A stretch of DNA of 49,922 bases, taken from the NCBI GenBank assembly GCA_016184115.1, contig JACPDH010000034.1:1-49922 (forward strand), read 5' to 3'. The notes under the pieces were generated by a model. It was not told where the DNA came from, did no database searches, and worked only from the letters and a program-made list of their open reading frames with translations. The DNA is from Acidobacteriota bacterium (GTDB lineage: Bacteria > Acidobacteriota > Thermoanaerobaculia > Gp7-AA8). Of this stretch, positions 32,765 through 41,097 are shown piece after piece. A program made the position numbers and the translations under genes. The stretch's first letter is position 1; the number at the start of each line of letters is the position of its first letter.

Positions 32765-33912
32765 TCGTTCTCCACGGGGCCGAGTGGCGGCACTTTCACC
32801 TGACTGTCCTTCGAGCGACACCAGTGTACCGCTGGCTTGTGGAGGCAGCGCCCTTCGTTCCGCCAGAGTGGGCGCACGATGCTCGCGATCGCAGACTTCC
32901 ACCATCGCGGTTTGTGCCAGGAGGCGAGGTAGGCGTGAAAGTCGCGCGCGCTCGATGCCTGCTTCACGAAACTCCGAAGACCGGCGTTGCCCGCGATCTC
33001 GTAAAGGACGCGATTCGCCAGACTCGTCTCTGCCTTCTTCGGCCACTGCTCTTTCCAAAGCGCGTCGAAGTCGCGGCTCTCGAGAATGCTGCGCGCCGCG
33101 AGATTTCCGGTCGTCAGGGCGTAACGGATCCCCAGGCCGAAAAGATAGTCCTGAAATCCGCCCGCCTCACCGACGTACGGCCGGCCGTCGAGCGTCGCAG
33201 ATTCCTTGATGCAGAAATTCATGTAGGAGTAACCGGTGCGAAGCTCGCGCGACGTATCGATCGGATGGACCTTCAACGCAACCGCGAGCGAGTGATCGAA
33301 GTAGTCCTCGATGTTCTTGAAATCGGAGACGATCGCACAGCCGAACGTCGCCCTCCCATCGAGTGCGAAGAGGTACGAATACCCGCCCGGCGACAGGTCG
33401 TGGTTGAACCAGACATCGACGATCTCGAGCGACTGATCGGTAGCGAACGTGATCTCCTTCGCGATGCCGTCCGGCGAGGCGGGTCCCGTGGCGACGATCG
33501 TCGCCTCCGCGGGGTCGAGCCTGCTCCTGAACCTAACGTCGACGCCGAGCGCGGTCGCCTGTGCGAGGAGGCCGCGGTCGAGCGAGCCTTCGATCGGGCC
33601 ACGATGGATGAAATAGCAGTAAGGCTCTTCACTGGAAACGGTGCGCGCCCGTCCGCCCGCGTCGTAGAACGTCGCGCGCCTGCCGGGACGAACATAGAAG
33701 TTCGTCTCGATCCCGATTCGCTGAAGAAAGGCGGGAACCGGCTCCGGGTCGGAGGCATTCTCGATGACCTGCAGGTCTCCGATGAAGCGCGCACCGACGT
33801 CGGCCTTCGACTCGTGGACTTCGACCTTGCGCCCGGCGCGAGCCAACGCGATTGCAGCGGAAAGCCCTGAGGGGCCCGCGCCGGCGATGCGGATGATGTC
33901 GTCGTTGATCAC
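32761..33912 (-). CDS. FAD-dependent oxidoreductase, geranylgeranyl-reductase-like
   Basis: 383 aa. The N-terminal Rossmann motif IAGAGPSGLSAAIALARAG (G-x-G-x-x-G) is followed by the acidic end of the second strand (VEVHES). Further on come FIHRGPIEGSLDRGL, typical of the PHBH/GGR fold, and the FAD-phosphate segment GRPYVGEAGGFQDYLFGLGI, where GEAGG-x-x-x-x-x-x-G-I matches the reductase family (COG0644). A C-terminal helical part has many Trp/Lys residues. It probably reduces or oxidises prenyl double bonds. The start is GTG 33912 (protein begins M-INDDIIRIAG) with GGAAGAG upstream. It is the first gene of a two-gene unit with the squalene/phytoene synthase. Confidence 0.85.
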   Translation of the reverse strand: MINDDIIRIAGAGPSGLSAAIALARAGRKVEVHESKADVGARFIGDLQVIENASDPEPVPAFLQRIGIETNFYVRPGRRATFYDAGGRARTVSSEEPYCYFIHRGPIEGSLDRGLLAQATALGVDVRFRSRLDPAEATIVATGPASPDGIAKEITFATDQSLEIVDVWFNHDLSPGGYSYLFALDGRATFGCAIVSDFKNIEDYFDHSLAVALKVHPIDTSRELRTGYSYMNFCIKESATLDGRPYVGEAGGFQDYLFGLGIRYALTTGNLAARSILESRDFDALWKEQWPKKAETSLANRVLYEIAGNAGLRSFVKQASSARDFHAYLASWHKPRWWKSAIASIVRPLWRNEGRCLHKPAVHWCRSKDSQVKVPPLGPVENE

Positions 33913-34007
33913 AGGTCTCTTCCGATGCGCTCCGCGCGGCGTGTCGCGCCAGCGGAGCGTCCAAAGGCGTACATAATAAGAGACAATCGGCGGCTGATGA
34001 GGGGCGA

Positions 34008-35699
34008 TTGGGCGACGACGAGAATCGGATGAACGAGGTGGGGACGGCGGCGCCCGGGAACCGCATGCAGCGCGGCGGCGCAACGCTCGTGGCCCAGGGC
34101 ATTTTTCTTAGCCGTATTGCGGGTCTCGTACGCGAGCGCGTTTTCGCGCATTACTTCGGCAACTCGATGGCGGGAGGAGTGTTCAAGGCGGCGCTTCGCA
34201 TCCCGAATGCTCTCCAGAACCTCTTTGGCGAAGGGGTGCTCTCGGCGTCGTTCATCCCGGTCTACGCAAAGCTCAGAGCGGAAGGTAAGGGAGAGCTTGC
34301 AGACCGCGTCGCGGGCGTCGTCGGATCGTTCCTGGCGCTCTTCGTGGGGATCGTCGTCGCGCTCGGGATGCTCTTCAGCCCGACGATCGTCGTGCTGATC
34401 GCCGCGGGCTTCGACGGTGAGGCGCACGCGCTCGCCGTTCGGCTCGTTCGGATTCTCTTTCCCGGCATCGGACTCCTTGTGATGTCTGCCTGGTGTCTCG
34501 GGATCCTCAACAGCCATCGCAGATTCTTTGTCTCGTACACGGCGCCTGTGCTCTGGAGCGCCGCGATGATCGGTGCGATGGTCGGTTTCGGCGGCACGGT
34601 CGACGAGGAGCGTCTCGCGGTGATCCTGGCATGGGGCACCGTGGTTGGATCGGCGCTGCAGTTTGGCGTTCAGCTGCCGCACGTCTTCGCACTCGCGAGG
34701 TCTCTTCGTTTCGGATTCGACAAGACACTCGAACCGGTGAGGCTCGTGTTCCGCAACGCGGGACCGGTCATCGTCGGTCGCGGCGTCGTTCAGGTGAGCG
34801 CATTCGTCGACACGATGATCGGGAGTTTCCTGGGGGCGGCGGCGATCGCCGGGATCGCGTACGCCCAGACGCTCTACATGCTCCCGGTAAGTCTCTTCGC
34901 GATGTCGATTGCAGCGGCGGAGCTCCCGGAGATGGCGGGGGCGATCGGATCGTCGTCGGAGATTGCCGGGGCGCTTCGCGCGAGGATTGGAGCGGCGCAA
35001 CGGCGGGTCGCGTTCCTCGTCGTGCCATCGCTCGTGGCGTTCCTCGCCATCGGCACGTCGCTCGTCGGGGGGCTGTTCGAAACGGGGCGATTCGGACCTG
35101 ACGACACGATCTACGTCACCTGGATTCTCGGAGGTTATGCGATCGGGTTGCTCGCGGTCACCGTGTCGCGCGTCTACTCGTCCGCGTTCTATGCGTTGCA
35201 CGACACGAGGACGCCGCTCCGATTCGCGATGATTCGCGTGGCGGTGGCGATCCTCCTCGGGCTCGCGATTGCGATGCCTCTCAGGCCATGGCTCGTGGGA
35301 ATCGCGACGAATCTGGGCGTGACGCTTCCCGCGGTCGACAATCCGTCGCTCGCGGTGGGCGCGGTCGGGCTCGCGTTTGCCGGCGGAATCGCGTCGTGGA
35401 TCGAGCTGACGCTGCTGCGGCGCGCACTCGCGACGAAGATCGGCGCGACGCCGATGCCGGGCTCGTTCCTTGCGAAGATCTGGGGTGCGGCGATTGTGGC
35501 AGGGACTGCGGGCGCGCTCTTCGCGGCCGAGGTTGCCGGTTTCGTCGTCGGGTTGCTGCCGAAGACGTTCGGTTTGCACCGTGTCGGCGGCGCGGTCGCC
35601 GTCGCGGCGGTTTTCGGTGTGGTCTACCTTTCGACGGCCGCCGTGCTGCGCGTCGAAGAGGTCGGCGGGGTGATGCGAAGGCTGCGACGGCGAGGGTAG
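34008..35699 (+). CDS. murJ: Lipid II flippase MurJ
   Basis: 563 aa, MOP/MATE-like exporter of lipid II for peptidoglycan synthesis. The N-terminal signature SRIAGLVRERVFAHYFGNS and RIPNALQNLFGEGVLSASFI is diagnostic of MurJ (MVN) proteins; RE and FGEG include residues known to be essential. About 13-14 membrane helices follow, with cytoplasmic DTRTPLRF and ETGRF segments at their family positions. The start is TTG 34008, preceded closely by GAGGGG; ATG 34029 is a possible later start with a weaker site. It is divergent from the isoprenoid unit (shared 95-nt gap), and undecaprenyl-linked lipid II makes that neighbourhood sensible, though no direct link is shown. Confidence 0.95.
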   Translation: MGDDENRMNEVGTAAPGNRMQRGGATLVAQGIFLSRIAGLVRERVFAHYFGNSMAGGVFKAALRIPNALQNLFGEGVLSASFIPVYAKLRAEGKGELADRVAGVVGSFLALFVGIVVALGMLFSPTIVVLIAAGFDGEAHALAVRLVRILFPGIGLLVMSAWCLGILNSHRRFFVSYTAPVLWSAAMIGAMVGFGGTVDEERLAVILAWGTVVGSALQFGVQLPHVFALARSLRFGFDKTLEPVRLVFRNAGPVIVGRGVVQVSAFVDTMIGSFLGAAAIAGIAYAQTLYMLPVSLFAMSIAAAELPEMAGAIGSSSEIAGALRARIGAAQRRVAFLVVPSLVAFLAIGTSLVGGLFETGRFGPDDTIYVTWILGGYAIGLLAVTVSRVYSSAFYALHDTRTPLRFAMIRVAVAILLGLAIAMPLRPWLVGIATNLGVTLPAVDNPSLAVGAVGLAFAGGIASWIELTLLRRALATKIGATPMPGSFLAKIWGAAIVAGTAGALFAAEVAGFVVGLLPKTFGLHRVGGAVAVAAVFGVVYLSTAAVLRVEEVGGVMRRLRRRG

Positions 35700-35765
35700 G
35701 AGCGGGCGATGCGGTGGGGGCCCCGCCGATTGCACCGGCTGGCGCCGCACGCACGACGTGTCGTC

Positions 35766-35897
35766 CCGATCCCGCGAAGCGGGAGAGGGACCTCTCAGGC
35801 TCGTACCCTCGCGCCACGATCTGACTACCTGTGCCTATGAACCTCATCAGTACCAGCCTGAGAGGTCTCTCCTCCGTCGTCCCGCTTCGCGGGACTC
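35766..35897. repeat. Large imperfect inverted repeat with nested hairpins
   Basis: The left arm (35766-35806) holds TCCCGCGAAGCGGGA then GGGACCTCTCAGGCTCGTAC; the right arm (35849-35897), reversed, holds the same TCCCGCGAAGCGGGA then GAGACCTCTCAGGCTGGTAC. Each arm also folds on itself (TCCCGC-GAA-GCGGGA). The 42-nt centre is unpaired. It fills most of the 281-nt gap between murJ and the ABC ATPase pair. No second copy of the ACCTCTCAGGC block is seen elsewhere in the window. Confidence 0.75.
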
Positions 35898-35962
35898 AGT
35901 CGTCGAGACGACAAGCACTTCGTTCGATACCTCTGCCTTCAACTCCCGCCCCCGTTCCCCTC

Positions 35963-35971
35963 TGCTAACAT
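35963..35971 (+). promoter_or_regulatory. Extended -10 (TGC-TAACAT) before the ABC ATPase pair
   Basis: The box ends 9 nt before ATG 35981 and there is no Shine-Dalgarno in the gap, again the leaderless pattern. Confidence 0.5.
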
Positions 35972-35980
35972 TCGGGCGCG

Positions 35981-37021
35981 ATGACCGACTCGGTGTCCAC
36001 GACGCGAGGCGCGCGTGCAGGCGAGGACGCGACTGCGCCCGTCCTGGAGCTGCGTGGGCTGCGCGTCGGCTTTGACACGGACGATGGACGAATCACTGCG
36101 GTAGACGGCGTGTCGTTCGCGATCGGAAACGGAGAGGCACTCGCGCTCGTCGGCGAGTCGGGATGCGGCAAGAGCGTCACCGCGCTCTCGATACTCCGCT
36201 TGCTCCCGCGCTCCGCGAGGATTTCCGGCGGCGAAGTTCGCTATCGAGGGCGCGACCTCCTCGCGCTTGACGAGCACGCGATGCGTGCCTATCGGGGCGA
36301 CAGGATCGCGATGATCTTTCAGGAGCCGATGACGTCGCTCAACCCCGTCATGACGATCGGCGACCAGGTTGGTGAGCCGCTGCGCATCCATCGCGACGCG
36401 AGCCGCGCCGAGGCGCGAAAGCGAGCCGTGGAGCTGCTCGACATCGTTCAGATTCCGGACGCGAGGAGCCGAGTCGACGATTACCCGCACCAGCTCTCGG
36501 GAGGTATGCGACAGCGTGCGATGATCGCGATGGCGCTTGCATGCTCTCCCGAGCTTCTGATCGCCGACGAGCCGACGACGGCACTCGACGTGACGATCCA
36601 GGCGGGAATCCTCGAGCTTCTCGCGTCGCTGCGCAAATCGCTCGGCCTCTCGATTCTCCTCATCACGCACAACCTCGGCATCGTCGCGGAATTCTGTGAG
36701 CGCGCTGTCGTGATGTATACGGGCCGAATCGTGGAGGATGCGCGGGTCGATACACTCTTCCGCGAACCGAAACATCCGTACACCCGCGGCCTCCTCGCGT
36801 CATTGCCGCGCTTGTCGTCGGGCGCGCGGCGCCTCTCGACGATCCCTGGCGTCGTCCCCGATCTCCGGAAGCTACCAACGGGGTGCACGTTCAATCCGCG
36901 TTGCCCCGAACTGATGCCCATCTGCCCTTCGGCCGTTCCCGCGCTCATGCCGGCGGGCGGCGGAAGCCGTGCACGCTGTTTCCTCTACGGCGACGCGACC
37001 GAAACGGAGAGGGGAGCGTGA
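35981..37021 (+). CDS. Oligopeptide/dipeptide ABC transporter ATP-binding protein (OppD/DppD type)
   Basis: 346 aa. Walker [15 protein letters not shown]-loop [11 protein letters not shown], signature [16 protein letters not shown] and Walker [13 protein letters not shown] are all intact. The C-terminal oligopeptide extension is present: [14 protein letters not shown] then [15 protein letters not shown], whose cysteines bind an Fe-S cluster or stabilise the tail in this family. It would power peptide or nickel import with its partner directly downstream. No permease (OppB/OppC) or binding-protein gene is in the window, so they must lie elsewhere or the pair serves several permeases. It overlaps the next gene by 4 nt (GTGA). 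Confidence 0.92.
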   Translation: MTDSVSTTRGARAGEDATAPVLELRGLRVGFDTDDGRITAVDGVSFAIGNGEALALVGESGCGKSVTALSILRLLPRSARISGGEVRYRGRDLLALDEHAMRAYRGDRIAMIFQEPMTSLNPVMTIGDQVGEPLRIHRDASRAEARKRAVELLDIVQIPDARSRVDDYPHQLSGGMRQRAMIAMALACSPELLIADEPTTALDVTIQAGILELLASLRKSLGLSILLITHNLGIVAEFCERAVVMYTGRIVEDARVDTLFREPKHPYTRGLLASLPRLSSGARRLSTIPGVVPDLRKLPTGCTFNPRCPELMPICPSAVPALMPAGGGSRARCFLYGDATETERGA

Positions 37022-37989
37022 GCGAGACTCTGCTCGAGGTCCGCGAACTGCGAAAGCACTTCCCGGTTCGACGCGGGCTGCTCGCGCGCACGGTTGGTGC
37101 GGTGCGCGCGGTCGATGGCGTCAGTTTCTCGATCGCGAAGGGAGAAACGTTAGGCCTCGTCGGGGAGTCGGGCTCTGGAAAGACGACGACGGGGCGCTGT
37201 GTGCTGCGTCTCGTCGAGCCGAGCCACGGCGAGATCCGGTTCGATGGCGCCGACCTCCGTGCACTCGATTCCGAGTCGATGCGCAGGATGCGGCGTCACA
37301 TGCAGATCGTCTTCCAGGATCCGTACGGCTCGCTCAACCCCCGCATGCGCGTCGAGACGCTGATCGGCGAGCCGCTCGAGATCCACGAGCCGTCGATGAA
37401 GAAAGTCGAACGGCGCGTGCGCGTCGCCTCGCTCATGGAGCGCGTCGGGCTGAGCCCCGACCAGATGCGCAGGTTCCCGCACGAGTTTTCGGGGGGACAG
37501 AGGCAGCGGATCGGCATCGCGCGCGCCCTCGCGACGAGTCCGAAATTTCTCGTTCTCGACGAACCTGTCTCCGCTCTGGATGTTTCGGTCCAGGCGCAGG
37601 TGATCAATCTCCTCCAGGATCTGCAGCGCGATCTCGGCCTCACGTATCTCTTCATCGCGCACGACCTCGCGGTGGTCGAGCACATTTCGCAGCGCGTCGT
37701 CGTGATGTACCTCGGGAAGATCATGGAAGAAGCATCGCGCGACGAGATCTACGCGCGGCCGCAGCACCCCTACACGAAGTCGCTCCTCAGCGCCGTTCCA
37801 GTTCCCGAGCCGGGTGCGAAAAGATCGCGCATTCAATTGAAAGGCGACATTCCGTCACCCGCCGCGCCGCCTCCGGGCTGTGTCTTTCAGACGCGCTGTC
37901 CGATCGCACAGGAGCGTTGCCGCGTCGAAGAGCCGCTGCTCGTCGATGCTGGCGAGGGACACCGCGTCGCCTGTCATTTTCCCGGATGA
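37018..37989 (+). CDS. Oligopeptide/dipeptide ABC transporter ATP-binding protein (OppF/DppF type)
   Basis: 323 aa. Walker [15 protein letters not shown]-loop [13 protein letters not shown], signature [15 protein letters not shown], Walker [13 protein letters not shown] and switch AHDLAVVEH are complete. The insertion [17 protein letters not shown] near the N-terminus and the C-terminal [16 protein letters not shown] with [14 protein letters not shown] mark the OppF/DppF branch. The start is GTG 37018, overlapping the OppD-type stop, with GGGGAG 3-8 nt upstream. The pair would form the heterodimeric motor of one importer. A weak terminator follows at 38040-38077. Confidence 0.92.
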   Translation: MSETLLEVRELRKHFPVRRGLLARTVGAVRAVDGVSFSIAKGETLGLVGESGSGKTTTGRCVLRLVEPSHGEIRFDGADLRALDSESMRRMRRHMQIVFQDPYGSLNPRMRVETLIGEPLEIHEPSMKKVERRVRVASLMERVGLSPDQMRRFPHEFSGGQRQRIGIARALATSPKFLVLDEPVSALDVSVQAQVINLLQDLQRDLGLTYLFIAHDLAVVEHISQRVVVMYLGKIMEEASRDEIYARPQHPYTKSLLSAVPVPEPGAKRSRIQLKGDIPSPAAPPPGCVFQTRCPIAQERCRVEEPLLVDAGEGHRVACHFPG

Positions 37990-38012
37990 CGTACAGCGCG
38001 AAGTTCGTCGCG

Positions 38013-38077
38013 GCCCCCGCCTGAAGCCGGGGGCTAACGAGCTCCCGATGCTGCGCGCCGAAGGCGGAGCTGTTTTT
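38013..38077 (+). terminator. Two hairpins after the ABC ATPase genes, the second with a T-tract
   Basis: GCCCCC-...-GGGGGC (38013-38034) is followed by AGCTCC...GGAGCT (38040-38071) ending in GTTTTT. The first hairpin has the CCCCGCCTGAAGCCGGGG form common in dispersed intergenic hairpins. The second could end transcription. Confidence 0.5.
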
Positions 38078-38235
38078 GGACGTCCTTCCCGTAGTTTTGT
38101 ACAAAGCTGCCGCCTAACCAGCCGTTTCGTGAACGTTCGGGAAACTGCACTCGTGTGCGTTCCATCCGACGCAACCTTTGCTCTCTCGTCTCGTTGATTC
38201 GTCGCGGACGACGTAAGTCGCAAAGGAGAAAACCG

Positions 38236-38643
38236 ATGAAAAAGATGACCGGGATTCTGTTTGCCACGTTGCTGGCGGTCGGCTGCAGCTCGACCTCGAT
38301 GACGACGACGGAGAGCGCCACCGGTGCGGCCGAGCTCAAGGGGAAGTCGCCTAGTTACTACCGGCTCGTTTCGGACCCGCTTCCGATTCGCGAGATCGAC
38401 TGGGGTCGCCCGCTCACGAGCCTCCACGTGAAGGGCTACCTGACGAACCAGGGCTTCGTACCGGTTTCGAAGGTCGAGGGGAGCGGTCGACTCTGCGAAG
38501 GCGGCAACGACTGGGTCAATCTCGCTGACGGCAGCTTCCACAAAGGCGATTCGGGCGAGACCCCGAAAGGCCCGCACATCAAGGGGTGCAAGGGTCGTAC
38601 GGGCGGATTCATGCCCGCCTCGAAAGAAGTCGTCGTCAACTAG
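38236..38643 (+). CDS. Small lipoprotein of unknown function
   Basis: 135 aa. Signal peptide II with lipobox LAVGC (acylated Cys about residue 18), then a Ser/Thr-rich linker. The mature domain is compact and Gly-rich: YYRLVSDPLPIREIDWGRPL, then SKVEGSGRLCEGGNDWVNLA, and KGCKGRTGGFMPASKEVVVN. Two cysteines (LCEGG and GCKGR) could form a disulfide. I do not recognise the family. AAAGGAG sits 7-8 nt before ATG 38236. It appears monocistronic, with a structured gap on both sides. The acidic -DWG and -DW- repeats suggest a small beta domain. Confidence 0.75.
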   Translation: MKKMTGILFATLLAVGCSSTSMTTTESATGAAELKGKSPSYYRLVSDPLPIREIDWGRPLTSLHVKGYLTNQGFVPVSKVEGSGRLCEGGNDWVNLADGSFHKGDSGETPKGPHIKGCKGRTGGFMPASKEVVVN

Positions 38644-38670
38644 CTGTCGAGTGGGCGACCAGACTGCATC

Positions 38671-38701
38671 GCGCGGCGTCACCCGTTAGGGGGCGCCGCG
38701 C
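38671..38701 (+). terminator. GC-rich hairpin after the lipoprotein gene
   Basis: GCGCGGCG pairs with CGCCGCGC, with an inner ACCC/GGGG pairing. No T-run follows, so intrinsic termination is uncertain. It begins 28 nt after the stop. Confidence 0.45.
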
Positions 38702-38849
38702 ATTGCGTTGCGGAAGGCGCTCGTGAGGTCTGCCTCTTCAACGACGTGATGCGGACCGCCGGTTGAAGTGTGATCGGGCGGGAGCAACGGGGCGTTCGTT
38801 GAATCGGGGTTGAGCGTGTCGCGTGCACAATCGATGAATGGGGAGGGTG

Positions 38850-38926
<77 letters not shown>

Positions 38927-39083
38927 ACAACGTGGGAGGCGCATTCTACGGGATGGTCGTCATGCTCGCAATGGCCGTGACGCTCGCCTGCCGCTCGTGA
39001 ACAACCACGTCCAACCGCCTGTCTCTTCCGGTCTCGCCGCTCCTCGTTCTCGCTGTCGGGCGTTTCTACCGCGCAGACTCCTA

Positions 39084-39259
39084 CCCGGATAATCATGAGC
39101 CTTCTGCTGCGGAGCGTCATAGCCTCATGTCTACGGTGTTGCGCTTGGTTCGGCTTCTCGACGTAGTGCATGACTCCGCCGTCGTCGCCGAACCGTCGCG
39201 CGCGTTGTGTCCATGCACCTCTCACGCTCCTCGGCACGAAGTCTCATGAATAATCGGGG
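39084..39259 (-). mobile_element. MITE-like 176-bp element, copy B
   Basis: Reversed relative to copy A at 12627. The ends read CCCGGATAATCATGAG and, complemented from the other side, CCCCGATTATTCATGAG. The interior aligns with copy A along its length with few gaps, including the ACTACGTCGAG and CGAACCAAGCGCAAC blocks. The shared fossil frame here runs GVMHYVEKPNQAQHRR without a stop. It lies between tRNA-Arg and prs. No CTAG flanks this copy, unlike copy A. Confidence 0.8.
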
Positions 39260-39316
39260 CTTCGGATTCCGATCACGCCACGATGTTCATCTCTCCTTTT
39301 CAAACCCGACTTCGTT

Positions 39317-39325
39317 TGCTACAGT
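39317..39325 (+). promoter_or_regulatory. Extended -10 (TGC-TACAGT) for the prs operon
   Basis: TGC TACAGT ends 42 nt before ATG 39368. TTTTCA about 17 nt upstream is a weak -35. Confidence 0.45.
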
Positions 39326-39367
39326 TCGCGCGGCTCGATCGGGCCAAATTCCACACGGGGCTGACTC

Positions 39368-40312
39368 ATGCACGGAGCGCTGAAGATCTTCACGGGTCGT
39401 GCCCATCCGACCCTCGGCCACGAGATTTGCAAGATTCTCGGTGTCGAGCCGGGCCACGTTCTCCTCTATAACTTTTCAGACGGGGAGAACTACACGCAGA
39501 TTGACGAAAACGTGCGCGGTGCGGACGTCTTCATCATCCAGCCGACCTGTCCCCCGGTGAACGACAACCTGCTCGAGCTTCTCATCATGCTCGATGCGTT
39601 CAAGCGCTCCTCGGCGAGCCGTGTGACCGCTGTGGTTCCCTATTACGGCTATGCGCGGCAGGACCGCAAAGACAAGCCGCGCGTACCGATCACCTCGAAG
39701 CTGGTCGCCGACCTGATCTCGAAGGCGGGCGCGGACCGCGTGCTCACACTCGATTTGCATGCGCCGCAGATCCAGGGCTTCTTCAACATCCCGGTCGACC
39801 ACCTTTTCGCGGCGCCGGTCATCATCAAGCACATCAAGTCGCTCGAGATCGACGACTTGACGATCGTGTCGCCCGACGCGGGTGGCGTCGAGCGCGCTCG
39901 CGCGTACGCCAAGCGCCTCGGTGCGGCGCTGGCCATCATCGACAAACGCCGTTTCGCTGCTAACCAGACCGAGGTGCTTCACATCATCGGTGAGGTCGAA
40001 GGACGGAACGTGTTCATCGTCGACGACATCATCGATACCGCCGGGACGCTCATCCACACGATGGAGGCGCTGCTCAAAGCGGGGGCGAAGTCGGTCTCGG
40101 CTTCCGCGTCGCACGGGGTGCTCTCGGGCCCGGCGGTGGAGCGGATCAGTAATTCGGCGCTCAAACAAGTGGTGGTCACGAACACCATGCCGATGGCCGA
40201 CAAAGAAGCGGAATGCGGCAGAATCAAGGCGCTTTCGATCGCCGAGCTGCTTGCCGAGGCGATCCGCCGAATCCACATGGAGGATTCGGTGAGCTCACTG
40301 TTCGACCTGTAG
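39368..40312 (+). CDS. prs: Ribose-phosphate pyrophosphokinase
   Basis: 314 aa, the normal length for class I PRPP synthase, which transfers diphosphate from ATP to ribose 5-phosphate. The N-terminus has KIFTGRAHPTLG and the ATP-loop NFSDGENYTQIDENVRG; the flag-region YYGYARQDRKDKPR and the metal/His site TLDLHAPQIQGFFNIPVDHL are intact; the PRPP-binding loop is VFIVDDIIDTAGTL, and the C-terminal VVTNTMP matches the family. It feeds nucleotide, His and Trp synthesis. GGGG precedes the ATG. rplY follows after 143 nt, the conserved prs-rplY neighbourhood; pth, often third, is absent here. Confidence 0.97.
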   Translation: MHGALKIFTGRAHPTLGHEICKILGVEPGHVLLYNFSDGENYTQIDENVRGADVFIIQPTCPPVNDNLLELLIMLDAFKRSSASRVTAVVPYYGYARQDRKDKPRVPITSKLVADLISKAGADRVLTLDLHAPQIQGFFNIPVDHLFAAPVIIKHIKSLEIDDLTIVSPDAGGVERARAYAKRLGAALAIIDKRRFAANQTEVLHIIGEVEGRNVFIVDDIIDTAGTLIHTMEALLKAGAKSVSASASHGVLSGPAVERISNSALKQVVVTNTMPMADKEAECGRIKALSIAELLAEAIRRIHMEDSVSSLFDL

Positions 40313-40455
40313 GGCCGGCCGCCGGGGATGCGTTTCGGCTTTCCTGGTGAGGCGAGCCGGCCCGCGCCTGGCCCTGGAGCGCCGAATGAGGAATTTTGCG
40401 CCGCCAGACTGGTTTAAGGCTCGGCGGTTGAGCAATTTGAAGGAGTTTTTCAGTC

Positions 40456-41097
40456 ATGGCAGAACTGACTCTCGAAGTTTCGCGCCGCGAGAAGACCGGC
40501 AAAGAACAGGCGAAGAAACTTCGCCAGCAGGGGAAGATCCCCGCGATCGTCTATGGCGGACACCGTGACCCGGTTCCCGTGTCGGTCGACCTCAAGGTTG
40601 TATCCGAGCTCGTGAAGAAGAGCGAGCACGGCGTACGCTCGATCTTCCTTCTCGAGATGGCGGGCTCCGATCAGAAGCGTCACGCGATGATCAAGGACGT
40701 CACGATCAACCCGATCAGCCGGAAGATGATTCACATCGATTTCGTCCGCGTCATGATGGACGAGAAGGTGAAGACCGTCGTCCCCGTTCATCTGACCGGT
40801 ACGGCGAAGGGCGTCAAGGAAGGCGGCCTTCTCGACTGGCAGGTGCGCGAGGTGCACATCGAGTGCCTGCCGGGCCAGATTCCCGACTCGATCGACATGG
40901 ACGTCTCGGGCCTCGAGTTCAATCACTTCGTGAAAATCGGCGACCTCACGGCTCCCGAGGGCGTTCGCATCCTCGACGACCTCGAGCGCGTTCTCGCATC
41001 GGTCCATGGACACAAGGCTGAGGAAGAAGTCGCTCCGAGCACGGAGCAGGCGAACGAGCCGGAAGTCGTCAAGAAGGGCAAGACGGAGTCCGAATGA
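40456..41097 (+). CDS. rplY: 50S ribosomal protein L25/general stress protein Ctc (bL25)
   Basis: 213 aa, the long Ctc/TL5 form. The N-terminal 5S-rRNA-binding beta barrel (about 1-95) has EKTGKEQAKKLRQQGKIPAIVYGG and ends VTINPISRKMIHIDF; the C-terminal domain (about 100-185) has VPVHLTGTAKGVKEGG and LEFNHFVKIGDL. A charged tail rich in Glu follows. GGAG sits 9 nt before the ATG. An intrinsic terminator begins 22 nt after its stop, but the next gene's start overlaps the rplY stop (ATGA), so that terminator lies inside the next reading frame. Confidence 0.95.
   Translation: MAELTLEVSRREKTGKEQAKKLRQQGKIPAIVYGGHRDPVPVSVDLKVVSELVKKSEHGVRSIFLLEMAGSDQKRHAMIKDVTINPISRKMIHIDFVRVMMDEKVKTVVPVHLTGTAKGVKEGGLLDWQVREVHIECLPGQIPDSIDMDVSGLEFNHFVKIGDLTAPEGVRILDDLERVLASVHGHKAEEEVAPSTEQANEPEVVKKGKTESE

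Noticed and set aside
33909-35750. A 613-codon open frame opposite murJ
   Set aside because: Arg/Glu/His-rich low-complexity translation typical of the reverse strand of a membrane-protein gene; murJ is unmistakable on the other strand.
39084-39259. Calling the repeat copies a functional insertion sequence
   Set aside because: Too short for a transposase; only a short fossil frame is present, so the term non-autonomous or MITE-like is used.
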